Shown here in pieces: positions 8,025 to 15,419 of a stretch of 64,000 nt of DNA. The notes below the pieces were generated by a model, which worked only from the letters and a program-made list of their open reading frames with translations, did no database searches and had not been told where the DNA came from. The position numbers were made by a program, and so were the translations under genes. Every line of letters starts with the position of its first letter. Within the stretch, counting starts at the first letter, position 1. This DNA comes from a virus: IMG/VR virus record IMGVR_UViG_3300029319_000004, positions 1-64,000 of that record; one strand, 5' to 3'.

Positions 8025-9920
8025 ATGAGAAAGGCGATTATAGCTTGTTTGATGATGTTATCTGCGTGCAACTCGTGCTCAGAAGCGTTCATGAGCGAGC
8101 CGCCTGCCTACAATCCTGATGTTCCACAAGCTATAAATGATGTAGAAAGTCTAGAAGATGAAGACGCAAAAGAAGAAGTTGTTGACCCCTCTTCTGTATA
8201 TCCATTTCCAAACAATGAGTGCGTTCAGTGTCAGTGGTATTTTTGCCCACCACTAGATTCAGTTTGGCAAAAACAAATATGTATTGATCGATGTGAAGAC
8301 CCGCCAGTTATTTTATATGAGGGCACATGTGAACAATATTTACAGTGTGATCCACAGCAATATCTTTTAGAGCAGGTAGATTGTACAACAGAAGATGGAT
8401 ATCCTGGCACTCAAAACAAAGTTTGTAACAAGGGACAAATTCAGTATACTGACTGTGTAACTGACTGCGAAGAGGAGTCATGTAATTACATAGATGATGA
8501 TTGTGATGGTGAAATAGATGAGGGGCAACTGAATGAATGTAACGAGTGTGGAATCGTTCCGCCGGAACAGTGTAATGGTATTGATGATGACTGCAATGGT
8601 TTTACAGACGAAGACTTAATACAGCCTTGCTATACAGCTTGTGGAGCAGGATTTGAAACATGCTCGGATGGAAATTGGATATCTTGTACTGCTCCTCCAG
8701 AGTTAGAAGAGATATGTGATGGCCTGGATAATGATTGTGATGGTCAAATAGATGAGGATCTTGAGTGTGTATGCACAATACAGGACGTTGGTGTCTTGTT
8801 CCCTTGCGATGAAGATCCTCTTTTATGCGGCCAGGGATATAAAACTTGTCAGTGCATTGATGACACATGCACATCTTTTACTATGTCAGATTGCTTTGCT
8901 TTGTGTTATTGGCTGCCTGATAACAATCAGGTTTGTGATCCTCTTGTGGGAATGCCACTAGAACAAGAAAAATGTAATAACCATGACGATAACTGTAATC
9001 AAGAAATAGATGAAGATCTGTTTGCTTCGTGTTATACAGGACCTGAAGGCACATTGATGGTTGGGATATGTGAGCCTGGCTTGATGACATGTGATGCTGG
9101 CACCTGGGGTAGTTATGAAGAGGAGCAATTTATTCCATTTTACTGTGCTGGTGAAGTCGTACCACAAGAAGAAATTTGCAATGGCATCGATGATGACTGC
9201 GATGGTATTATTGACTGGGGCGAAGAAATGAAAGATACCGATGTTCTTTTTATCGTCGATTGGTCCGGATCCATGAATGATGAAATTGATGCAGTAATGA
9301 TCGCACTTAATCAATTTGCTCAAGATTTTAGTGACGAAGAAGTTATTAAGTGGGGTTTGATTCGTGGACCGGCAGCAATACCTCCTGATTACGATGACGA
9401 AAGATTAGAGTTTTATCAAGAACTAGTAGGGTTCAGCGACTTTCTTAGTTCAATGTCAAATTTAAATTCTGATTCTCCGTCAATGAATACATCTATGGAA
9501 ATGCTTTTAGATGCAATATATTTGTCTGTTAGTAACATTACATCTAATCTTTTTGCAGCCATAGCAGATTTTGAATGGCTAGGAATAGTTAGTCCAAATA
9601 TAAAAGTTGTAGATTCAGAGCCTTCATTAGATAATTTTACAGTGAATTGGAGGCCTGGAGCTGATAGGATAATAATTGTTTTTAGCGACGAACCTCCACA
9701 AAGCTATCTTGTTCCAGAACTGACTGTTGAAGATGTTAAAGGTGCTGTTTCTGGAACTCCTCAGTTAAAACTATTTACATTTTCTAAATCTAATCATAAA
9801 TCAAAGTGGGAAGAGATATCTATTGCTGGCAATGGCGAGTGGTACAAACTTACTAACAATCCTACTGAGATGTATGCTAGCTTAATAAGCATACTTGATG
9901 GCATATGTAAGGAAGAATAA
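8025..9920 (+). CDS. lipoprotein with MopE-type metal-binding repeats and a VWA domain
   Basis: A 631-residue predicted lipoprotein: MRKAIIACLMMLSAC has a lipobox with Cys15. Five repeats of the type CNGIDDDCDGxxDE start near residues 153, 183, 231, 316 and 385; this motif is known from MopE-like proteins of myxobacteria and relatives and is thought to bind metal. From about 405 a von Willebrand A domain begins, with an intact MIDAS start (DWSGS). The protein is very cysteine-rich, so it probably folds outside the cytoplasm. It may change the infected cell surface, or be captured host cargo. GAGGG lies eight bases upstream. Confidence 0.85.
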   Translation: MRKAIIACLMMLSACNSCSEAFMSEPPAYNPDVPQAINDVESLEDEDAKEEVVDPSSVYPFPNNECVQCQWYFCPPLDSVWQKQICIDRCEDPPVILYEGTCEQYLQCDPQQYLLEQVDCTTEDGYPGTQNKVCNKGQIQYTDCVTDCEEESCNYIDDDCDGEIDEGQLNECNECGIVPPEQCNGIDDDCNGFTDEDLIQPCYTACGAGFETCSDGNWISCTAPPELEEICDGLDNDCDGQIDEDLECVCTIQDVGVLFPCDEDPLLCGQGYKTCQCIDDTCTSFTMSDCFALCYWLPDNNQVCDPLVGMPLEQEKCNNHDDNCNQEIDEDLFASCYTGPEGTLMVGICEPGLMTCDAGTWGSYEEEQFIPFYCAGEVVPQEEICNGIDDDCDGIIDWGEEMKDTDVLFIVDWSGSMNDEIDAVMIALNQFAQDFSDEEVIKWGLIRGPAAIPPDYDDERLEFYQELVGFSDFLSSMSNLNSDSPSMNTSMEMLLDAIYLSVSNITSNLFAAIADFEWLGIVSPNIKVVDSEPSLDNFTVNWRPGADRIIIVFSDEPPQSYLVPELTVEDVKGAVSGTPQLKLFTFSKSNHKSKWEEISIAGNGEWYKLTNNPTEMYASLISILDGICKEE

Positions 9921-9921
9921 A

Positions 9922-10128
9922 ATGAAAAATAAAAAAGATCTTGAAGAAGAAAATAAAAAACTTATTGAAAAAAATAAAAAATTGCAAGATGAAGTAGATT
10001 CTTTGTGGGCAATGATGGATGAAATGACAAGATCAGACATAGAAAACTGGAAGCACTTATGGGATGATCTACAAAAAGACGTTGCCATCAGAGCTTTAAT
10101 GGTCAGCAAAAAAAAGGTTGATGCGTAA
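9922..10128 (+). CDS. small coiled-coil protein
   Basis: A 68-residue Lys/Glu-rich protein, with a coiled-coil N-terminal half (KDLEEENKKLIEKNKKLQDE). The ATG at 9922 follows AAGGAAG overlapping the end of the lipoprotein gene. Function unknown; it may be transcribed with the lipoprotein. Confidence 0.65.
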   Translation: MKNKKDLEEENKKLIEKNKKLQDEVDSLWAMMDEMTRSDIENWKHLWDDLQKDVAIRALMVSKKKVDA

Positions 10129-10137
10129 GGAACAATA

Positions 10138-10380
10138 ATGAAAAAAGTAATATTAATAGTTTTATTTATTTGTTTCTCAATGGCAATTAGTGTAAAAGCT
10201 AAACAGCCAAAATCTAAATTTTATGATTTTAACGAGCAACTTATTGACGGTGAGATTAAAAAACCAACAACACTCTATACAGACTCCAGAGAGCGTGTTA
10301 AATTTGATAGGCTGCTAAAGCTTAAAAAAAGCTTTTTACCAAAACTATTTAACACTGCTAAAGAAAAAGTTTTTAAGTAA
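10138..10380 (+). CDS. small exported protein
   Basis: An 80-residue protein with an evident signal peptide (KKVILIVLFICFSMAISVKA, cut likely after VKA). The mature part is basic and short. No lipobox and no domain recognised. It lies between two operon-like groups. Confidence 0.65.
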   Translation: MKKVILIVLFICFSMAISVKAKQPKSKFYDFNEQLIDGEIKKPTTLYTDSRERVKFDRLLKLKKSFLPKLFNTAKEKVFK

Positions 10381-10413
10381 ATAAAAACTATTTATTTGAC
10401 AAGGAGTTTTATT

Positions 10414-10896
10414 ATGAAGTTAATAATTGAGAACTGGCGTCGGTTTGTCAACGAGAACAAAGAAGAGGATGATAAACCATCTAGCAAAGACATTGAAAAT
10501 GCAATCAATGACAAGCTGGATGCTGAAGGTGGCGCTGCAGGTTTAGATCCTTTAGTTGCTGCGGCAAAAAAAATCGATCCAGAAGTTACAGAAGATGAAG
10601 TTAAGGAAATGCTGGATGCTATGTCCAACGTTGCCCAGCATAAAGAGGGCGACTACATTGACGAGGATGGATTGCAAGAGGCAGTTTCTATCTACCTAGA
10701 AGCAAAACAAGGCATACTTGAAGAGAAAGAAGGAAAAAAAGATGCTTGCTATCACAAGGTAAAAGCAAGATATACGAAAAAAAAAGACGGTAAAAAAGGC
10801 AAGTGGCCGTCAGCGTATGCATCTGGAGCTTTAGTTAAATGCAGAAAAGTTGGCGCAGCCAACTGGGGTGAAGGCGGAAAAAAGAAAAACAAATGA
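10414..10896 (+). CDS. class A leader protein with conserved basic C-terminal domain
   Basis: A 160-residue protein. The ATG at 10414 follows AAGGAG and opens the class A leader MKLIIENWRRFVNE. An acidic helical middle (15-110) leads to a C-terminal domain (about 112-155) with CYHKVKARY and WPSAYASGALVKCRK, a motif I know from many marine phage proteins without a proven function. The split between acidic and basic halves suggests a nucleoid or internal head protein. Confidence 0.8.
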   Translation: MKLIIENWRRFVNENKEEDDKPSSKDIENAINDKLDAEGGAAGLDPLVAAAKKIDPEVTEDEVKEMLDAMSNVAQHKEGDYIDEDGLQEAVSIYLEAKQGILEEKEGKKDACYHKVKARYTKKKDGKKGKWPSAYASGALVKCRKVGAANWGEGGKKKNK

Positions 10897-11642
10897 ATGA
10901 GGCAGATCCAAAAAAAGGAACTGGTAAGAAACCGAAAGGTTCTGGTCGACGTTTGTACACTGATGAGAATCCAAAAGATACAGTCAGCGTAAAATTTTCA
11001 ACCGTTCAAGATATAAAAGATACTCTGTCGAAACAGTCTTTTAAGTCTAAATCTCACAAGCGCCAATCACAAATAATAAATTTAATACACCAAAGAGTTA
11101 GGGTCGCTAAAGGAAGAACAAAAGACCCTGTTAAGAAAAAAAGACTTGCAGCTGCTTTTAAATATATTAGCAAAAGGAAAGAAGCAAGCAAGAGGAAAAC
11201 ACAAAGAATGAAAAACGAATCTTTATATTTAGAAAAAATTATATTAGAAGAACTAGAAAACATTCTTGATGAAAGATGTCAAAAGGGATATAAAACACAC
11301 CCCAAACGTAAGACTAAAAAAATGTTCGGGAGAACATACAGAAACTGCGTTAAAGCAGAGGGTGTCGAAGAAGATGATATTCTAGACGAAGAATTAGAAG
11401 AAGATCTTAATAAGTGGTTTAGACAAAACAAAGGAACAGGCTGGGTAGACTGCAATACTTGTCGAAAAGACAAGAAAACAGGTCGTAAAAAATGCAGCCC
11501 TTGTGGTCGTAAAAAACGCTCTGGTGGAAAAAGAAAAAGATATCCCGCGTGTCGTCCAACACCAGCTGCTTGTGGAAAAAGAGGTAAGTGGGGCAAAAAA
11601 TCTAAAGCTGAAAAAAGGCGAAAAAAGAAGAGGAAGCAGTAA
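10893..11642 (+). CDS. highly basic protein with internal class B segment
   Basis: A 249-residue, extremely Lys/Arg-rich protein overlapping the previous gene by four bases. Residues 1-100 are basic and helical. An in-frame ATG at residue 106 begins MKNESLYLEKIILEELENIL, a class B segment. The C-terminal 60 residues hold cysteine pairs (CNTCRKD, CSPCGRK) within Lys/Arg, plausibly a zinc-binding, DNA-contacting tail. Charge and context suggest DNA condensation in the head, but other nucleic-acid roles are open. Confidence 0.7.
   Translation: MNEADPKKGTGKKPKGSGRRLYTDENPKDTVSVKFSTVQDIKDTLSKQSFKSKSHKRQSQIINLIHQRVRVAKGRTKDPVKKKRLAAAFKYISKRKEASKRKTQRMKNESLYLEKIILEELENILDERCQKGYKTHPKRKTKKMFGRTYRNCVKAEGVEEDDILDEELEEDLNKWFRQNKGTGWVDCNTCRKDKKTGRKKCSPCGRKKRSGGKRKRYPACRPTPAACGKRGKWGKKSKAEKRRKKKRKQ
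11191..11210 (+). promoter_or_regulatory. internal ribosome site and in-frame start
   Basis: AGAGGA at 11191-11196 lies 11 bases before an in-frame ATG at 11208 that opens a class B segment. It could give a 144-residue product containing the cysteine-rich basic tail. Confidence 0.35.
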
Positions 11643-12643
11643 TGAAAATTACAAAATTTGAATTAGAAAAAATTATTAAAGAAGAAATTCAAGATTTGCA
11701 AGAAATTGATTTTTTAAAGAAAATTTTTGGAAAGTCTAAAGATACAAATGATACCGATGATGATTTTGGCGCCGAAGAAAAACAAACTAAAAAAATGTTA
11801 ACTCCGCCTCAAGCAGGACCGGTTAAGCTAAAGTACCCAATCGACTATTGTCGTAAATTAAGCAGAGATGCGCTAGAAGGCGATACCAAACATCCACAAT
11901 ATGCAAAATTTATGAAACGATGTCAAGAATTATCGCAAAATCGCGATCCAGATTTTATTGCGCGTCTTCAAGGTGAAGAAACCGCAGAATGGGCGCCTGG
12001 CTCATCAATGCCTTTTGGAGAGTTTCAGCGACAACATGGATCCTTGGAACAATTCAGTAGCAAACCGGTAAAAGCTGTAGAGCATGTGCTTGATATGGAA
12101 TTCGAAGGAGTAGCTGGCTATAAAGACAGTGCAGCACGATACGATGAATATATAAGTGGAGAATCTTCTTTTCGAAGAGATAAGGGCACAAGTATAAAGT
12201 CTAGTCGCTTCGCTGCTGATAATCTTTCTCTTCCTGGCGGAGGTTATAGTCAGCAGGCTCTCGATCAATATGGCGCCATGCAAGAAAAAATTACAAAATC
12301 ACAATTAAAACAAATTATTTTAGAAGAGTTAGACTCAACGCTAACTGAAATAAATGAAGAGCAAGCTTATTACGAGATGCTAGCTGAAGGTGAAACTATT
12401 GAAGAAGCTATGTATCGAGGCCGCAAAGTTAAACTAAACAAACCAATGCGTGGTGACGTTAAAAAATCTAAAGTTTATGTTAAAAACGCAAAAGGCAACG
12501 TTGTCAAGGTTAATTTTGGAGATAAAAAAATGAAGATTAAAAAGTCAAATCCAAAGCGACGCAAGTCATTCAGAGCTAGGCACAACTGCAAAAACCCCGG
12601 ACCTAAATGGAAAGCAAGATACTGGTCTTGCAAGGCATGGTAA
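11642..12643 (+). CDS. protein with two class B segments and basic C-terminal domain
   Basis: A 333-residue protein, ATG overlapping the preceding TAA. It starts with class B leader MKITKFELEKIIKEEIQDLQ and carries a second copy (KITKSQLKQIILEELDSTL) near residue 216, preceded by an in-frame ATG without a clear ribosome site. The last 75 residues form a basic domain (RGRKVKLNKPMRGDVKKSKV, then RARHNCKNPGPKWKARYWSC) that I recognise as recurrent in marine phages, function unproven. Two leaders in one chain suggest either a fusion of two cargo genes or a precursor processed twice. Confidence 0.75.
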   Translation: MKITKFELEKIIKEEIQDLQEIDFLKKIFGKSKDTNDTDDDFGAEEKQTKKMLTPPQAGPVKLKYPIDYCRKLSRDALEGDTKHPQYAKFMKRCQELSQNRDPDFIARLQGEETAEWAPGSSMPFGEFQRQHGSLEQFSSKPVKAVEHVLDMEFEGVAGYKDSAARYDEYISGESSFRRDKGTSIKSSRFAADNLSLPGGGYSQQALDQYGAMQEKITKSQLKQIILEELDSTLTEINEEQAYYEMLAEGETIEEAMYRGRKVKLNKPMRGDVKKSKVYVKNAKGNVVKVNFGDKKMKIKKSNPKRRKSFRARHNCKNPGPKWKARYWSCKAW

Positions 12644-12647
12644 AATT

Positions 12648-12902
12648 ATGAAAGAACTATTTGAAAATTTTAGAAAATTTATAAATGAAAAAAAATCTGT
12701 CAAACACGATTGAAGTACTCATGGCCATCGTCGGTCCGACGAGACAAAAGAAATTGGAGAAGTTATCAATCATTCGCTAACTGAAAGTGGCAAGATTGAA
12801 TTTTACGAAGTAAAGTTTGGAGATGTTACTGAGGTTTTGGCAGCAGAAGATTTTGTTTCTACAAAAGAACAAACACATGAACATCTAGCAAGAGAGATAT
12901 AA
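12648..12902 (+). pseudogene. class A leader gene interrupted by an in-frame TGA
   Basis: The class A leader MKELFENFRKFINE starts at 12648, but codon 22 (12711-12713) is TGA. The same frame stays open for 62 more codons and ends with TAA at 12900-12902, one base before the next gene. The downstream part encodes a plausible globular sequence (IEFYEVKFGDVTEVLAAEDF) with no own start codon and ribosome site. Either a nonsense mutation or sequencing error has broken it, the stop is read through, or only a 21-residue leader peptide is made. Confidence 0.65.
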
Positions 12903-12903
12903 A

Positions 12904-13329
12904 ATGAAAAAACTATTTGAGAATTTTAGAAATTTTATTAATGAGGTTGAAAAATTAGTCTGCCCTCCTGCAACACAAGATGTAGGCATTAATACAAAAA
13001 ATAGAAACTCAACTAGGCAGAATCATATGTATGGGCCTCTTAACGTTAACGAGCCAGGTGATTATTGGCAAAAGCTCGCACAAAAGTGGGAGACAACAGA
13101 AGAAGCAGCTAGAAAGTCAACCTGTGGTGTTTGTGTTGCATTCGATATATCACCTAGAATGGATGAATGCATGCCTGGGCCTGTTTCAGATGAGTCTGGT
13201 CGCTTAGGTTATTGTTGGATGCATCATTTTAAGTGTCACTCTGCTAGGTCCTGTGATACTTGGGCTATGGGTGGTCCGATTAAAGACGACAAAAAATCTC
13301 AACAATGGCAAGAAAAATCATCTATTTAA
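12904..13329 (+). CDS. cysteine/histidine-rich protein with class A leader
   Basis: A 141-residue protein starting one base after the previous frame closes. Leader MKKLFENFRNFINE is followed by a hydrophilic segment and, from about 85, a Cys/His/Trp-rich domain (TCGVCVAFD, LGYCWMHHFKCHSARSCDTW) that looks metal-binding or disulfide-rich. I have seen similar domains in phage proteins but know no function. Confidence 0.75.
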   Translation: MKKLFENFRNFINEVEKLVCPPATQDVGINTKNRNSTRQNHMYGPLNVNEPGDYWQKLAQKWETTEEAARKSTCGVCVAFDISPRMDECMPGPVSDESGRLGYCWMHHFKCHSARSCDTWAMGGPIKDDKKSQQWQEKSSI

Positions 13330-13340
13330 AAGGTAAACTT

Positions 13341-14048
13341 ATGCATTTAATATTTGAAAACTGGAGAAGATATCTTTTAACAGAGGATCGTCTTAAGCTT
13401 AAACCTGGCCCTAAAGGGTGGGATCTGTATGGCAAGTTAGTTGCAGACGCTTATATAGCTGCTCCAAAATATGACGAAAAAGCAGCTGAAAAGTTTAAAA
13501 AGTTAATTCCTTTTATCGATAACATGTACGAAAAAATACAAAGAGGAAAACAGGGAGTCAAAATAGAATTTGTAGAAGACGATCCTTATCCTGAAGGTGA
13601 TGAGCAGCTTCGTAGAGAAGTTGCCAGAACTGGAGTGTTAAAAGTTTTTAAAGGCGGCACACAACATCCTATTTTTAGCGTTAAGGATGATGACGATGAT
13701 CCTAATGAGCCAGACTCAAATGAAAAATTCAGAGCTATTCATGATGTAATGGCTCATATACAACATGCTGGGCATCAAGGAACTGGCTTTGATATGAAAG
13801 GCGAAATACAAGCTTATAATTCGCATTTACACACAATACCTCCTGATGCAGCTGGCGCGCTCTTTACCGAAGTTATTGGTCAGGCTGCAGTGTTTTTAAA
13901 TTATGGAGAATTTCCAGAACAAAAAATAGCTTTATTGCCTGGTTTTGATTATTTTAATCTTGGTGTAGTCGATGGTTACGATATTGTAAATAAACAATTA
14001 GTTAAAAAAGGCGAGGAGGCTGCAGATCAAGATGAAGGTTCTATTTGA
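13341..14048 (+). CDS. class A leader protein with conserved His/Glu-rich domain
   Basis: A 235-residue protein. The ATG at 13341 opens MHLIFENWRRYLLTE; an upstream in-frame ATG lies inside the previous gene. The body is globular, and its conserved-looking core has IHDVMAHIQHAGHQG followed by GEIQAYNSHLHTIPPDAAGA. The histidines and acids could form a metal site, although no known enzyme signature fits. The stop lies inside the next gene (17-base overlap). Confidence 0.7.
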   Translation: MHLIFENWRRYLLTEDRLKLKPGPKGWDLYGKLVADAYIAAPKYDEKAAEKFKKLIPFIDNMYEKIQRGKQGVKIEFVEDDPYPEGDEQLRREVARTGVLKVFKGGTQHPIFSVKDDDDDPNEPDSNEKFRAIHDVMAHIQHAGHQGTGFDMKGEIQAYNSHLHTIPPDAAGALFTEVIGQAAVFLNYGEFPEQKIALLPGFDYFNLGVVDGYDIVNKQLVKKGEEAADQDEGSI

Positions 14049-14415
14049 AAACTGGCGAAAATATATAAATGAGGCATGTTGTCCTGATAAAATTCCCAAC
14101 TCAAACGTTGATTTGCGCCTTATGCCTTCAAAAATACATGGCAAGGGAATATTTGCAGGAGAAAAAATTCTAAAAGGGACGGACTTGGGTGTGTCACACA
14201 TTAGAAGAAAAGGAATATGGACGATACCAGATTTAGGTCGATGGCACAACCATTCTGATAATCCAAGCTGTCATAATACTCTAGATGGGTCGATGAAAGA
14301 TAAAACATACACTAGAAACCTTATAGCCTCTAGAGATATTGAACCTGGAGAGGAAATTACGGTAAACTATAGACTACAGCCAGACCTTGAACAACCAGGA
14401 GCATGGGCTATATGA
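14032..14415 (+). CDS. SET-domain protein with class A leader
   Basis: A 127-residue protein: class A leader MKVLFENWRKYINE, then a compact SET domain. HGKGIFA (36-42) matches the SAM-binding start, WHNHSDNPSCHN (71-82) corresponds to the N-H-S-x-x-P-N signature, and GEEITVNY (106-113) to the E-E-[IL]-x-x-x-Y end. SET proteins transfer methyl groups from S-adenosylmethionine to lysines. The catalytic Tyr of GEEITVNY is present. The usual NHS is HNHSDNP, so the core is conserved. Substrate is unknown; a host protein is one possibility if it is injected. Confidence 0.8.
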   Translation: MKVLFENWRKYINEACCPDKIPNSNVDLRLMPSKIHGKGIFAGEKILKGTDLGVSHIRRKGIWTIPDLGRWHNHSDNPSCHNTLDGSMKDKTYTRNLIASRDIEPGEEITVNYRLQPDLEQPGAWAI

Positions 14416-15416
14416 AATTATTAATTGAAAACTGGAAGCGCTACTTAGAGGAGGAAGCTAGTCCTGCAGCACAAGGTCAAAAAAATATGACCTTAGTAGT
14501 GCCAAAATTTAGAATTTCTGAACAGTGGGGAACTCCGGGCTCTCAAGATAGAAAAATTATAGAGTTGTTTACTTCAAAAATAAAAGGCTCAACTTTAAAA
14601 GAGAAAATATCTTCTCTAAATGGTTTTGTATCAGAATGTGACGCCGCATGTGCTGCAACAAAAGAGGTATCAGAAATATTAGCAAATTTAGTTTTTTTAG
14701 ATTCTTTAGCATCCGTCATATACGATTTTAATCCAATGACAGGCGGCTTCCTATTCGAATCTTTAATAGCTGCGCTTCTTGGCGGAGAGGCTAAACAGGT
14801 TGAAACTGGCTCCGGAGCAGATCAGGATGTTACAGATGTTATTGACCATAATGGCCGTCCTTTAAGTTTAAAATTCTTTTTTGAAGGAGGATCACAATAT
14901 ATTCATGGGTCTTTTTGGAATTTAAAAAGAGATATAAAAAGACATAATCAACCCATGGTTTATTTAATTGGTTTAAAAAATAGAAATCACAAGGATAGAA
15001 AAGTTTTAGCTATTGATTTTTATGAATTTACAGTTGGCGATAATAAAGAAGGAATACGTGGAGATTATGATGTTGGTGACATAGGCTATGGAAATGGCTT
15101 GCCAATATCTTATATTATTGGTGCAAAGCCTAGGGGTCGTCCAAGACGAGGCGAGGAAGGAAAACCTAGACAAAGATTTAAAAAAACTAGTTATTATTTA
15201 GGCACTTTAGACTTTGGAGATAGAGATAAGATGATTGAAGTTGCGCAATCATACGCAAATAGATTAGGATCTTTAATGCTAGAAATTTATCAACAAATAG
15301 ACGAATTAAGCAAAAATGTCAATACATATTTCTTAGAATCTCCAGACGCAAAAGACGCTGCTATGGCAGCTCGTGCAAATGCTGAGACTCTTAAAAAAGA
15401 TGCAGAGGAACTGTAA
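14412..15416 (+). CDS. PD-(D/E)XK-like nuclease fold with class A leader
   Basis: A 334-residue protein. The chosen ATG at 14412 opens MKLLIENWKRYLEE and overlaps the SET gene by four bases. Residues 111-160 read GGFLFESLIAALLGG, then QDVTDV (138-143) and LSLKFF (151-156), matching the E...D...(S/E)xK layout of PD-(D/E)XK enzymes, with E116, D139/D142 and K154 as candidates. That fold cuts or repairs DNA. The normal acidic residue before x-K is Ser here, so activity is uncertain. The C-terminus is helical. Confidence 0.65.
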   Translation: MKLLIENWKRYLEEEASPAAQGQKNMTLVVPKFRISEQWGTPGSQDRKIIELFTSKIKGSTLKEKISSLNGFVSECDAACAATKEVSEILANLVFLDSLASVIYDFNPMTGGFLFESLIAALLGGEAKQVETGSGADQDVTDVIDHNGRPLSLKFFFEGGSQYIHGSFWNLKRDIKRHNQPMVYLIGLKNRNHKDRKVLAIDFYEFTVGDNKEGIRGDYDVGDIGYGNGLPISYIIGAKPRGRPRRGEEGKPRQRFKKTSYYLGTLDFGDRDKMIEVAQSYANRLGSLMLEIYQQIDELSKNVNTYFLESPDAKDAAMAARANAETLKKDAEEL

Positions 15417-15419
15417 TTA

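Noticed and set aside
8025-9920. Assigning the window to a bacterial chromosome because of the MopE/VWA lipoprotein
   Set aside because: All surrounding genes are phage-like, with baseplate, endolysin and gp55-type genes; one acquired gene does not change this.
12648-12902. Alternative genetic code with TGA read as an amino acid
   Set aside because: Several other genes end with TGA at sensible positions (for example the small gene at 31480 and the lipoprotein at 32178), and no other internal TGA was noticed.
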